Source: Bacteroidales bacterium (GTDB taxonomy: Bacteria; Bacteroidota; Bacteroidia; Bacteroidales; F082). Taken from it: DNA of 9,822 bases. Positions 1 to 6,045 of this stretch are shown here, piece by piece. The DNA lies in assembly GCA_029933565.1 (NCBI GenBank), contig JAOZNY010000110.1:1-9822 (forward strand). Reading direction: 5' to 3'. Both the position numbers and the translations under genes were made by a program. The notes beneath the pieces are model-generated. The model worked only from the letters and a program-made list of their open reading frames with translations, did no database searches and was not told the DNA's origin. Positions within the stretch are counted from its first letter, which is position 1, and each line of letters begins with the position of its first letter.

Positions 1-34
1 GACAACATTTACTGAGCATTGTCAAGGTTTCAAA

Positions 35-1561
35 CTACGGTTTTTGAATAACAGCCGAATTACGGTAAATATAAATATTTTCATTGGCATTTATGGGATT
101 CAACCAATGCAAAACTCTATCAGCATTTCCGGGCTCAATGGTAGTTTCATAAACTAAGTTGGGTAAATATTTTTTAAGGTCTTCAACTCTCTTGTCAATA
201 TTTATGGGCTGAAAAAACAATACAAAGGCCGGTTGATTTTCACTTATCTCCCATTGTTTCTGCTTTGCCAATTCTTTAATATTTACGTCTTGCATTATTG
301 CATCGTACTCAAGCCAGTTGTCTAAATAATACATCGGAGGAAACCGAAGTACTGTTCTGTTTACATCTTCAATTGCAAAATATTTCACCTGCTTGTAAGC
401 GGAAAGATATTCCATACTTTCAACTCTGGCTTTCTTCGAATAAATCACCGATACAGGAATCAATAAAATGAAATTTATTATCCAAAAAAATACGATTGAA
501 TATTGGCTTATTTTATTCCATCTTACCGAATTCAGTTTTTCTAAAATCAAATTCCATCCAATAACTCCAGAAATTATTATTAGTGGTAAAATTGTAATTA
601 CAAAGCGTTCCTGTTTGTTGGGGTAGAAGGAGTGGAACAAAAGGAAAATAATTACTGGAACAAAAATTATTGCAAGTTTCTTCCAGTTGAAAATAAATCC
701 TGTAAACAGAAAAATACTTAATGGCGGTATTAAAACACCAAGCAGAAAAAACAAATAAACATACCAGGGACCAACTGTATAGGCTCCTGCACTATTCATA
801 TTATAGTTTACATATTCAGTTAACTGAGCAAAAGGATATCCCCAAAAATAATAATCTATAAGTCCTTGAAAAACTGCAAAACTTAACAGAAAACCCAAAC
901 TAAAAATAAAGGCTTTTAAAAACTTCTTTTCAAAAAGGAAAACCAAACCCATACCTCCGGTTAATAATGCAGTTTGTAATCGGATGTTAAAGGCTAGTCC
1001 AAGCAGTATTCCTGCCAAAAACCAAAAAACAAGTTTCTTGCTTTTAATTTTGTCAGTAACTAAATACAAAGCCCACAAAACAAGAGGAACACTAACAAAC
1101 TCAATAAGTGTGCGTACGCTTAAGAACGGGAAAAGCCAAAGCAAAGCCAACAGCCAACCAACGCTATTTGCTGATTTTTTGTTTGAGATTGAAAGTGTTA
1201 TTTTATATCCAAAATAAATTGTAAGTAATGACCATAAGGCATGAATTAGTCTTATAAAATACATTTTGGATTGTGGACCATCAATGCCAATTAATTCAAG
1301 AAACGACAGTAAATAGTAGATTATTCCGGTATAGAAAAAACTAAACTTTACAGGGCCATTATTTCCTATAGTATCAGGTAACCATTTGTAGTAATCGGTG
1401 CCATCAACCCACGACTGTGCTATTTCTATAATTAGGAATTGATCATCTATCCAACCAAAACCTTTGGAGAAAACAACTGCCAAAAGACGAATCAGAAGCC
1501 CCGACAAAAGAATGAGGCTAAGTGGATTTTGGTTGTAATATTGCTTTAGATTATTCTGCAC
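35..1561 (-). CDS. Integral-membrane glycosyltransferase, GT22/GT39-like (mannosyltransferase-type)
   Basis: The 508-residue protein has about ten hydrophobic segments spread over its length. This is the layout of GT-C fold enzymes, which move a sugar from a lipid-phosphate donor to an acceptor on the outer face of the cytoplasmic membrane. Two signatures support the family. An acidic pair follows the first membrane segment (WIDDQF, D39-D40), where GT-C enzymes keep their catalytic acidic residue. A late loop, H310 followed by PNKQERF at 314-320, resembles the HKExRF motif of ALG9/PIG-B-type GT22 mannosyltransferases. The C-terminal part (about 375-508) is a soluble periplasmic-type domain. 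The start lies only 12 bp after the arginine deiminase stop, so the gene is probably the last of that transcription unit. The substrate cannot be told. An ArnT/PMT-like GT39 enzyme is the main alternative. I am fairly sure of the superfamily and less sure of the family. Confidence 0.75.
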   Translation of the reverse strand: MQNNLKQYYNQNPLSLILLSGLLIRLLAVVFSKGFGWIDDQFLIIEIAQSWVDGTDYYKWLPDTIGNNGPVKFSFFYTGIIYYLLSFLELIGIDGPQSKMYFIRLIHALWSLLTIYFGYKITLSISNKKSANSVGWLLALLWLFPFLSVRTLIEFVSVPLVLWALYLVTDKIKSKKLVFWFLAGILLGLAFNIRLQTALLTGGMGLVFLFEKKFLKAFIFSLGFLLSFAVFQGLIDYYFWGYPFAQLTEYVNYNMNSAGAYTVGPWYVYLFFLLGVLIPPLSIFLFTGFIFNWKKLAIIFVPVIIFLLFHSFYPNKQERFVITILPLIIISGVIGWNLILEKLNSVRWNKISQYSIVFFWIINFILLIPVSVIYSKKARVESMEYLSAYKQVKYFAIEDVNRTVLRFPPMYYLDNWLEYDAIMQDVNIKELAKQKQWEISENQPAFVLFFQPINIDKRVEDLKKYLPNLVYETTIEPGNADRVLHWLNPINANENIYIYRNSAVIQKP

Positions 1562-1573
1562 TTTGATTGTCTG

Positions 1574-2839
1574 CTACCAGTTTACTCGATCTCTGTTAAT
1601 TGGCATTGTCATACATCTGGCACCACCACCACCTCGCGAAAGTTCGTTGCCAAGGATAGTAACCACTGCTTTTTTATAATCATTGAGGTCAATTTTGCCC
1701 CTAACAATATCTTTTGCGCTAATTATGTCAAAACCATGTTTGCTCATTTGTTCGAGGGTGTTGGTGTTACGGGCATATCCAATAACTTTGCCTGGTTCCA
1801 GAGCAAAAAAGTTTGCACCACTTTGCCATTGTTCGCGTTCCATTATACTAATGTCATCTGTTCCGCCACACAAAATAGGTTCCAAATCCATACCCAGCGA
1901 CCTTAGTGCCGCCACCATGTTTTTTTCCTCTTTTATGGAAGAAACTTTATCACCCTCAACGGTGATATGTATTGTAAGATATCGGGTAGCATTAATAATT
2001 AGTGGTTCAAAAATCATACATTTATCCTTGTCGATAAAAGTAAAAACCATGTCGAGATGGATAAATGATTCAGGCTGTGAGGGTAGTTCCTGAACTATTA
2101 GGTGTTGCACACCCGGTTTAGTCTTAAGGTGTTCAATTACTGCATCAATTCCCTGCGATGAAGTCCGGTCACCTTTACCAATTAAAACTACATCTTCACG
2201 AGCAATTATAACATCCCCTCCTTCAATAGTTGCTTTGCCTGTTTTGTCAAATAATGATGCAGGATTTACAGTTTCAGCCTTAAATTGTGGGTGATTTTTA
2301 AAAATAGCCTCCATTATTAGTGTTTCTCTGTCCCTAACTCCCTTGGCCATTTTACTAATCATAACCTTATTACCCATGCTGAAACTTGCATCGCGGGTAA
2401 AAAAGAAATTTGGAAGTGGATGCAAACAATATCTTTCGTTATCGAGGAAACGGGTTAGATTATCCCTTTTCATTTCAATGCCTTCAATTAATTGTGCCGC
2501 AAGTTTTTCGCTATCCATCGACTCGATAAAATCGCAGATATTCCGATATTCGTGTTTTTCGCTAACACAAATCTTACTTATCAAGTCATGCTTAATTGAT
2601 TCGTCTTTTATAATATCTGTTAATAGTTCTTTAACTTCAAAAACATTGGTGTATTTTTTTAATACGCCAACAAAATTATTGTATTCAGGTATGGCAACCG
2701 AAAGGTTTAGGATGTCGCTATATAAAGCCCTTTCAGCATTCTCAGGTGTCATATTTTCAACCTCCTGACCGGGAAGGTGAACTATAACCCCATTTAGTTT
2801 TCCAATTTCTGAGTTTACATTTATTTCAATAGGCATCAT
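1574..2839 (-). CDS. arcA: Arginine deiminase
   Basis: The protein hydrolyses L-arginine to citrulline and ammonia in the cytoplasm, the first step of the arginine dihydrolase pathway. At 421 residues it has the normal family length. All landmarks of the guanidine-modifying fold are visible: FTRD with D150, EGGD with E207, HLD with H261 and D263, a YARNTNT substrate loop at 355-361, and the C-terminal GGGGARCMTMP with the nucleophile C409. These correspond to the catalytic Asp/Glu/His/Asp/Cys set described for the Pseudomonas enzyme. The segment before the cysteine is glycine-rich (SRGGGG) where many family members have RGRGG. Two ATGs stand in tandem at the start (2839 and 2836) and either could be used. 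No ornithine carbamoyltransferase or carbamate kinase gene is in the window, so the rest of the pathway must lie elsewhere or be missing. The gene lies 35 bp downstream of the tRNA-editing gene on the same strand. Confidence 0.93.
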   Translation of the reverse strand: MMPIEINVNSEIGKLNGVIVHLPGQEVENMTPENAERALYSDILNLSVAIPEYNNFVGVLKKYTNVFEVKELLTDIIKDESIKHDLISKICVSEKHEYRNICDFIESMDSEKLAAQLIEGIEMKRDNLTRFLDNERYCLHPLPNFFFTRDASFSMGNKVMISKMAKGVRDRETLIMEAIFKNHPQFKAETVNPASLFDKTGKATIEGGDVIIAREDVVLIGKGDRTSSQGIDAVIEHLKTKPGVQHLIVQELPSQPESFIHLDMVFTFIDKDKCMIFEPLIINATRYLTIHITVEGDKVSSIKEEKNMVAALRSLGMDLEPILCGGTDDISIMEREQWQSGANFFALEPGKVIGYARNTNTLEQMSKHGFDIISAKDIVRGKIDLNDYKKAVVTILGNELSRGGGGARCMTMPINRDRVNW

Positions 2840-2874
2840 CTATTTTGAATTTGTTAAAGTAAAGATATGCAAAA

Positions 2875-3384
2875 CTACTCTTTATCAGGATTTGGGTTAA
2901 TAAATTCATACGAATTACCCAAATTATTAATGTATTTTATAAAGTCAGAAAAATTTAATACTAGTGAGGCTGTATTGTCGTTGGGGTGAAAACTTATTTT
3001 TTCGGCTGTCGTTAGTTGCTCATCCATGAAAACATGAACATGGTGGTCTTCATCATTTAGAAGTCCGAAAGGAGAAACAGAACCAGGTTTAACCCCAAGA
3101 AACTTCATTAGTCTTTTCTCAGAACCAAAACTTATTTTACCTTGCTTTAGTTTTTGTTCCAGACTTTTAATGCTAAAAGGAGTAGTGTCTTTAATAATCA
3201 CCAAAAAATGTTTATTGCCTTTATGATTTCTGAAAAACAGATTTTTACAGTGCATAGCATCAATGTCTTTCCAGTATTCAAGGGCAATTTCAATTGTGTC
3301 GAGGGGTGGGTGTTCGAATACTTCGTAGTCTATTTTTAAGTCCTTAAGTGCTTCAAATACTTTCTGTCGGGGAATATTGGTCAT
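2875..3384 (-). CDS. ProXp/YbaK-type aminoacyl-tRNA deacylase (prolyl-tRNA editing protein)
   Basis: This 169-residue protein is a free-standing homologue of the INS editing domain of prolyl-tRNA synthetase. Family members hydrolyse mischarged tRNA in trans, most often Ala-tRNA(Pro) for the ProXp-ala/PrdX group. Recognisable landmarks are the HPP near residue 25, K47 in CKNLFFRN, the KPGSVSPFGLLND segment at 99-111, and FHPNDNTASL at 132-141. These match the PrdX/ProXp-ala pattern (KNLFLR, PGSVTPFG, HPxxNTAT) better than YbaK/Cys-tRNA(Pro) editors. The start codon is unusual in its setting: codons 1-3 (ATG ACC AAT) lie inside a run of ATTGGTC-like heptamers (plus-strand sense) that fills the gap to the upstream gene. 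No TAnnTTTG promoter is visible just upstream, so transcription may come from further upstream. The substrate is assigned from motif resemblance only. Confidence 0.85.
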   Translation of the reverse strand: MTNIPRQKVFEALKDLKIDYEVFEHPPLDTIEIALEYWKDIDAMHCKNLFFRNHKGNKHFLVIIKDTTPFSIKSLEQKLKQGKISFGSEKRLMKFLGVKPGSVSPFGLLNDEDHHVHVFMDEQLTTAEKISFHPNDNTASLVLNFSDFIKYINNLGNSYEFINPNPDKE

Positions 3385-3452
3385 TGGATAATTAGTTAAT
3401 TAGATAATTGGTTATTAGTCATTGGTTAATTGGTCATTGGTCATTGGTCATT
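3376..3452. repeat. Degenerate heptamer tandem array (ATTGGTC), left arm
   Basis: About ten tandem units of 7-8 bp read ATTGGTC or close variants on the plus strand: ATTGGTC at 3376, ATTGGAT at 3383, ATTAGTT at 3391, ATTAGAT at 3399, ATTGGTT at 3407, ATTAGTC at 3414, ATTGGTT at 3421, then three perfect ATTGGTC units at 3429-3449 and a partial ATT. Single extra A bases separate some units. The array fills the whole gap between the four-helix-bundle stop codon (3451-3453) and the tRNA-editing gene, and it enters the first codons of the latter. It forms an inverted pair with the array at 3844-3899. Confidence 0.9.
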
Positions 3453-3804
3453 ATTTTTTACCTATTGATTTAATGTAATTATTTAGCATCTTTCCAATAA
3501 CGTTAATTGTGGACAAAAGTTTATTGTACTCATCATTACTGATAAGTTTACGGGTATTTGATTTTCTTAACCATGTTTTAGTTTCGTAAAGGGAGCCTCT
3601 TGAATAATAACTAAAATTTATTGTTTCCTTAAAGTGATACCTACCAAATCCCTCACTTAAGTTAGCAGCAACTGAATCGGCAGCCCTAACCATCTGTTTT
3701 CCGACTGTATCTTTTTGATAGTAATTAAACTTGTCTGCAATATTCCAAACTTCTTCTCCCAAATCCATTGCTAATTCATAAACTTTTAATTCTTCTAGTT
3801 CCAT
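3451..3804 (-). CDS. Four helix bundle protein, S23 / IVP family (TIGR02436-like)
   Basis: This 117-residue, all-helical protein belongs to the family first seen as the ORF inside 23S rRNA intervening sequences of Leptospira, and it is related to the Avd accessory protein of diversity-generating retroelements. The signature RAADSVAANLSEGFGRYHFKE (residues 40-60) is clear, with the following SYYSRGSLYETKTWL segment and the usual N-terminal LKVYELAMDL helix. The length is normal and no residues appear to be missing. The biochemical role of free-standing members is not established; nucleic-acid binding by the basic bundle is the usual idea. The gene is bracketed by heptamer arrays in opposite orientation, which is not seen around any other gene in the window. 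A TACTTTTA sequence (minus strand, 3821-3828) is one base off a Bacteroidota -7 element and may drive it. Confidence 0.88.
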   Translation of the reverse strand: MELEELKVYELAMDLGEEVWNIADKFNYYQKDTVGKQMVRAADSVAANLSEGFGRYHFKETINFSYYSRGSLYETKTWLRKSNTRKLISNDEYNKLLSTINVIGKMLNNYIKSIGKK

Positions 3805-3843
3805 TTTATTTTATGTTGGTTAAAAGTATTTTTAAATGTCCTA

Positions 3844-3899
3844 GCCAATGACTAATGACTAATTAACCAATGACCACTGACCACTGACCAATAACTACT
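3844..3899. repeat. Degenerate heptamer tandem array (GACCAAT), right arm, inverted
   Basis: On the plus strand the units are GCCAAT at 3844, GACTAAT at 3850 and 3857, TAACCAAT at 3864, GACCACT at 3872 and 3879, GACCAAT at 3886 and a degenerate AACTACT at 3893. This is the reverse complement of the heptamer in the left arm. Positions 3845-3874 match the reverse complement of 3418-3447 at 28 of 30 bases, including a perfect 14-base stretch (3861-3874 with 3418-3431). The last unit contains the TAG stop codon of the TolB-like gene (3895-3897). Confidence 0.88.
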
Positions 3900-5010
3900 C
3901 CACCCAATCGGCAATAAATAAATTGGTATTATGTGTTCCGCCATTATTCCTGTTTGAGGAAAAAATAAGTTTCTTTCCATCGTAGGAAAACATTGGGAAA
4001 GCATCAAAAATATGGTCGTAGGTAATTTGTTCCAAACCGGTTCCGTCAGTATTAATCATAAACAGATTAAACTCATAACCCCTTGTACCTTTGTAGTTTG
4101 AGGCAAATATCACTTTTTTACCTGAAGGGTGAAAAAATGGAGCCCAATTGGCTTTTCCAAGTTTTGTAATTTGTGTTAGTTCGCTGCCATCAATATTGCA
4201 TGTATAAAGTTCCATATTTGTTGGCATTACCAAACCTTCTTTTAATAAGTCTTTATATTCTTTAATGTCTGCTTCGGTTTTTGGCCTCGACGATCTGAAT
4301 ATTAGTTTAGTCCCATCAGGCGAAAAGAAAGCACCTCCATCGTAGCCAAGTTCAAAAGTTATTTGTTGCTGGTTGCTTCCATCAATATCGCAGGTGTAGA
4401 GTTCAAGGTCTCCGCTTCTATCCGAAGTAAAAACAATTTTGTCGCCCTGGGCAGAAATAGTTGCTTCGGCATCGTAGCCAGGACCAGCGACAAGTGTGTC
4501 TATAATTTCTCCTTTTAAATTCGCAGTATAAATATCAAAATCAGCATAAATTGGCCAAACATATTTTCCATCTTCACGTTTTTCAGGATCAGGAGGGCAT
4601 TTATCGCTACCAGAGCGAGTTGAGGCGTAAAGTACTGAAGTATCACCCGGCATAAAATATGAGCAGGTGGTTCTACCTAATCCTTCACTTAAAAGTTTTG
4701 GTATTTTATTATTCATATCTCCATCGGAGAATGGAAAATAATAAATCTGGTCGCAAGGTGCATTCCAGTCAGGGTTCTTTGCCTGGAAAACAATCATGCT
4801 GTTGTCGAAACTGAAATAAGCCTCAGCATTGTCACCACCCTTTGTAAGTTGGAGGATATTAGCCAAATGTTTTTCCTTTGCGTAATGCACGGTTGTGTCG
4901 GGTGTTTGTACCAAATGCTTATTCTTTGCATCTCCTTGAGTATTTTCTGTGTTTTCACAAGAAGCAAAAAAGAACAGCAATGCTATGATAAATAGATAGT
5001 TAAAATTCAT
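3895..5010 (-). CDS. TolB-like beta-propeller lipoprotein (WD40-like PD40 repeats)
   Basis: The 371-residue protein begins with a lipoprotein signal peptide ending in FASC, with C18 as the lipidated residue, so it is anchored in the envelope. The mature part is built of TolB/PD40 blades: AYFSFDNSMIVFQA near 64-77, EATISAQGDKIVFTSDRSG at 182-200, GAFFSPDGTKLIFRSSRP at 226-243, APFFHPSGKKVIFASN at 290-305 and PMFSYDGKKLIFSSNRN at 339-355. These are separated by LYTCDIDGSNQQQIT-type strands. The six-bladed fold is a protein-binding scaffold in TolB. In Bacteroidota, lipoproteins of this sort are common and mostly uncharacterised. The protein has no TolB N-terminal domain and no tol-pal genes are nearby, so it should not be called TolB. 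It could also be a peptidase-like propeller without a catalytic domain. The stop codon abuts the heptamer array. No good promoter is visible in the 5011-5080 stretch. Confidence 0.82.
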   Translation of the reverse strand: MNFNYLFIIALLFFFASCENTENTQGDAKNKHLVQTPDTTVHYAKEKHLANILQLTKGGDNAEAYFSFDNSMIVFQAKNPDWNAPCDQIYYFPFSDGDMNNKIPKLLSEGLGRTTCSYFMPGDTSVLYASTRSGSDKCPPDPEKREDGKYVWPIYADFDIYTANLKGEIIDTLVAGPGYDAEATISAQGDKIVFTSDRSGDLELYTCDIDGSNQQQITFELGYDGGAFFSPDGTKLIFRSSRPKTEADIKEYKDLLKEGLVMPTNMELYTCNIDGSELTQITKLGKANWAPFFHPSGKKVIFASNYKGTRGYEFNLFMINTDGTGLEQITYDHIFDAFPMFSYDGKKLIFSSNRNNGGTHNTNLFIADWVE

Positions 5011-5082
5011 TCTTATAATTTTACATTTATGTTATTTAGAATCTGTAAAAATATTAAAATAACTAGGCAAGATTAATGCAAG

Positions 5083-5118
5083 CAAAAAAAAGAAGAGGTA
5101 ATAATTATTACCCCTTCT
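5083..5118 (-). terminator. Intrinsic terminator of the outer-membrane barrel gene
   Basis: A hairpin at 5091-5118 combines the perfect 16-base palindrome GGTAATAATTATTACC (5097-5112) with an outer AGAAG/CTTCT stem and one mismatch between them. Read on the minus strand it is followed at once by eight T residues (complement of 5084-5091). It lies 32 bp after the TAA of the barrel gene. A second, AT-only 8-bp hairpin (5128-5149) sits between the stop codon and this terminator. Confidence 0.85.
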
Positions 5119-5149
5119 AACCAAAACCATTATAAAAAAAATTATAATG

Positions 5150-5737
5150 TTATAAACGAATTCTAATTCCTAAATTTGTCCATAATGCAGAAGACTTAGC
5201 CGACCCCAGATCATTATGGCTATAAACATCGTTAAGACCCCATTCGTAGCCAATATCAAGGAAAAGCCACCAAACATTTATTCCAATACCAGCATCAACA
5301 CCCCAAAGCACACTACTAAAGTCGTCTTTTGTAAGACCAACTGATTCTTCAACACTTGTAACAAATGAGGCTGAGGGTCCACCAAATACTCTAAGATTGA
5401 ATAATGATTCTGATGCATTTCCTACAAGATGGTAGCCAACAAAAACAGGAACACGAATCATACCTATTTTATGGTCAAAATTGTAATCAGTGTTATCCTT
5501 ATGTACCATATTAGAGGACATAGTTGTCCAAAAAATTCCGGGCTCAACATATAATTTGTTTCCAAACAAAACTGTTCCGCCAAATTGATAACCTGCTCTG
5601 GCCTCATTCGACCAATTACCTTCATCGGTACTTAAGCGTGAAACATTTATTCCAAATGCTGGCTTAATAGTAAGTTGAGAATACGAAGAAAGACTAAATG
5701 CTGTAATAATAATTACGCTTAAAATAATTTTTTTCAT
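5150..5737 (-). CDS. Outer-membrane beta-barrel protein, PorT-like (OMP_b-brl_2 type)
   Basis: The 195-residue protein has a type I signal peptide (MKKIILSVIIITAFSLSSYS, cleaved before Q21). The rest alternates hydrophobic and polar residues as expected of an eight-stranded outer-membrane barrel. Typical features are the opening LTIKPAFGINVSRL strand, GYQFGGTVLFG, LYVEPGIFWTT, the MIRVPVFVGYHL strand near residues 93-104 and the closing WTNLGIRIRL. This is the pattern of the PorT/OMP_b-brl_2 family, common in Bacteroidota, whose members are mostly of unknown function. It is a single-gene unit, with its own promoter upstream and a strong terminator downstream. A 19-bp motif upstream of its promoter is shared with the secreted-protein gene at 7812, suggesting common control. 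Confidence 0.83.
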   Translation of the reverse strand: MKKIILSVIIITAFSLSSYSQLTIKPAFGINVSRLSTDEGNWSNEARAGYQFGGTVLFGNKLYVEPGIFWTTMSSNMVHKDNTDYNFDHKIGMIRVPVFVGYHLVGNASESLFNLRVFGGPSASFVTSVEESVGLTKDDFSSVLWGVDAGIGINVWWLFLDIGYEWGLNDVYSHNDLGSAKSSALWTNLGIRIRL

Positions 5738-5799
5738 TTACTGTTAATTTAATTAATAGATAATTCTTGGCGTAGTTGCCATGCGTTTATAATTTAGAA

Positions 5800-5807
5800 C
5801 AAAACTA
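5800..5807 (-). promoter_or_regulatory. Predicted -7 element of the barrel-gene promoter
   Basis: The minus strand reads TAGTTTTG, a full match to the Bacteroidota -7 consensus TAnnTTTG, 62 bp before the ATG at 5737. No TTTG stands at the expected -33 distance (19-21 bp further up). This weak -33 region would fit a promoter that needs an activator, and the shared 19-bp motif lies 30 bp upstream of the -7 element. Confidence 0.6.
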
Positions 5808-5837
5808 AATTATTATTCTACTAAAAGATTAAAGGGC

Positions 5838-5856
5838 GGGTGACAAATAGGGTGAC
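5838..5856 (-). promoter_or_regulatory. Candidate operator, copy 1 (upstream of the barrel gene)
   Basis: The minus strand reads GTCACCCTATTTGTCACCC: two GTCACCC half-sites in direct repeat, 12 bp (about one helix turn) apart. It matches the copy at 7721-7739 at 17 of 19 bases, and the two bases before it (TT) also agree. It points toward the barrel gene and ends 30 bp before that gene's -7 element. Binding by the neighbouring TPR-HTH regulator is inferred, not shown. Confidence 0.55.
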
Positions 5857-6010
5857 AAATCCCGAATAGGCCTGAGTAGGTTGTAAATAGGGGTAAAGGT
5901 AAGAAATGGTCAAGCACAATAGTAATGTCTAAAACAAACTATTATTATTGGTGGCTGCAACAAAAAGTGCTCTTGTTTTTAACAAAATCAATAGTGCAGG
6001 ATTGCCTCGA

Positions 6011-6031
6011 CTTGAGAACAATATTCTCAAG
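6011..6031 (-). terminator. Hairpin just after the regulator stop codon
   Basis: A perfect 8-bp stem CTTGAGAA/TTCTCAAG with a 5-base loop lies 14 bp after the TAA of the regulator. No run of T follows on either strand, so it is not a standard intrinsic terminator. It may protect the 3' end of the mRNA or end transcription weakly. Confidence 0.45.
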
Positions 6032-6045
6032 AATTATCTTCTGGT

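Larger units (their letters stand above)
5738..6045. other. 308-bp intergenic region between barrel gene and regulator gene
   Basis: This gap holds the barrel-gene promoter (5800-5807), the tandem GGGTGACAAATA repeats containing the shared motif (5838-5860), and the hairpin just after the regulator stop (6011-6031). The stretch 5865-6000 shows no convincing gene. A 62-codon frame at 5925-6113 on the plus strand overlaps the regulator 3' end and resembles no protein I know. Confidence 0.6.

Noticed and set aside
1..23. GACAA...TTGTC inverted repeat after the glycosyltransferase stop as a terminator
   Set aside because: Only a 5-bp stem with a 13-base loop and no T-run on the minus strand; the window ends here.
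984..2768. Plus-strand frames of 77, 136 and 141 codons opposite the glycosyltransferase and arginine deiminase genes
   Set aside because: They are antisense to strongly recognised genes and have no family resemblance.
3376..3899. CRISPR array
   Set aside because: Units are 7-8 bp, contiguous and without unique spacers; no cas genes are present.
5068..5075. TAATCTTG on the minus strand as the -7 element of the TolB-like gene
   Set aside because: One base off consensus, no -33 partner, and too close to the terminator T-run to be trusted.
5959..5983. Imperfect hairpin around AAAAAGTGCTCTTGTTTTT as a plus-strand terminator
   Set aside because: The stem is weak with a bulge or mismatches, and no plus-strand gene lies upstream to be terminated.
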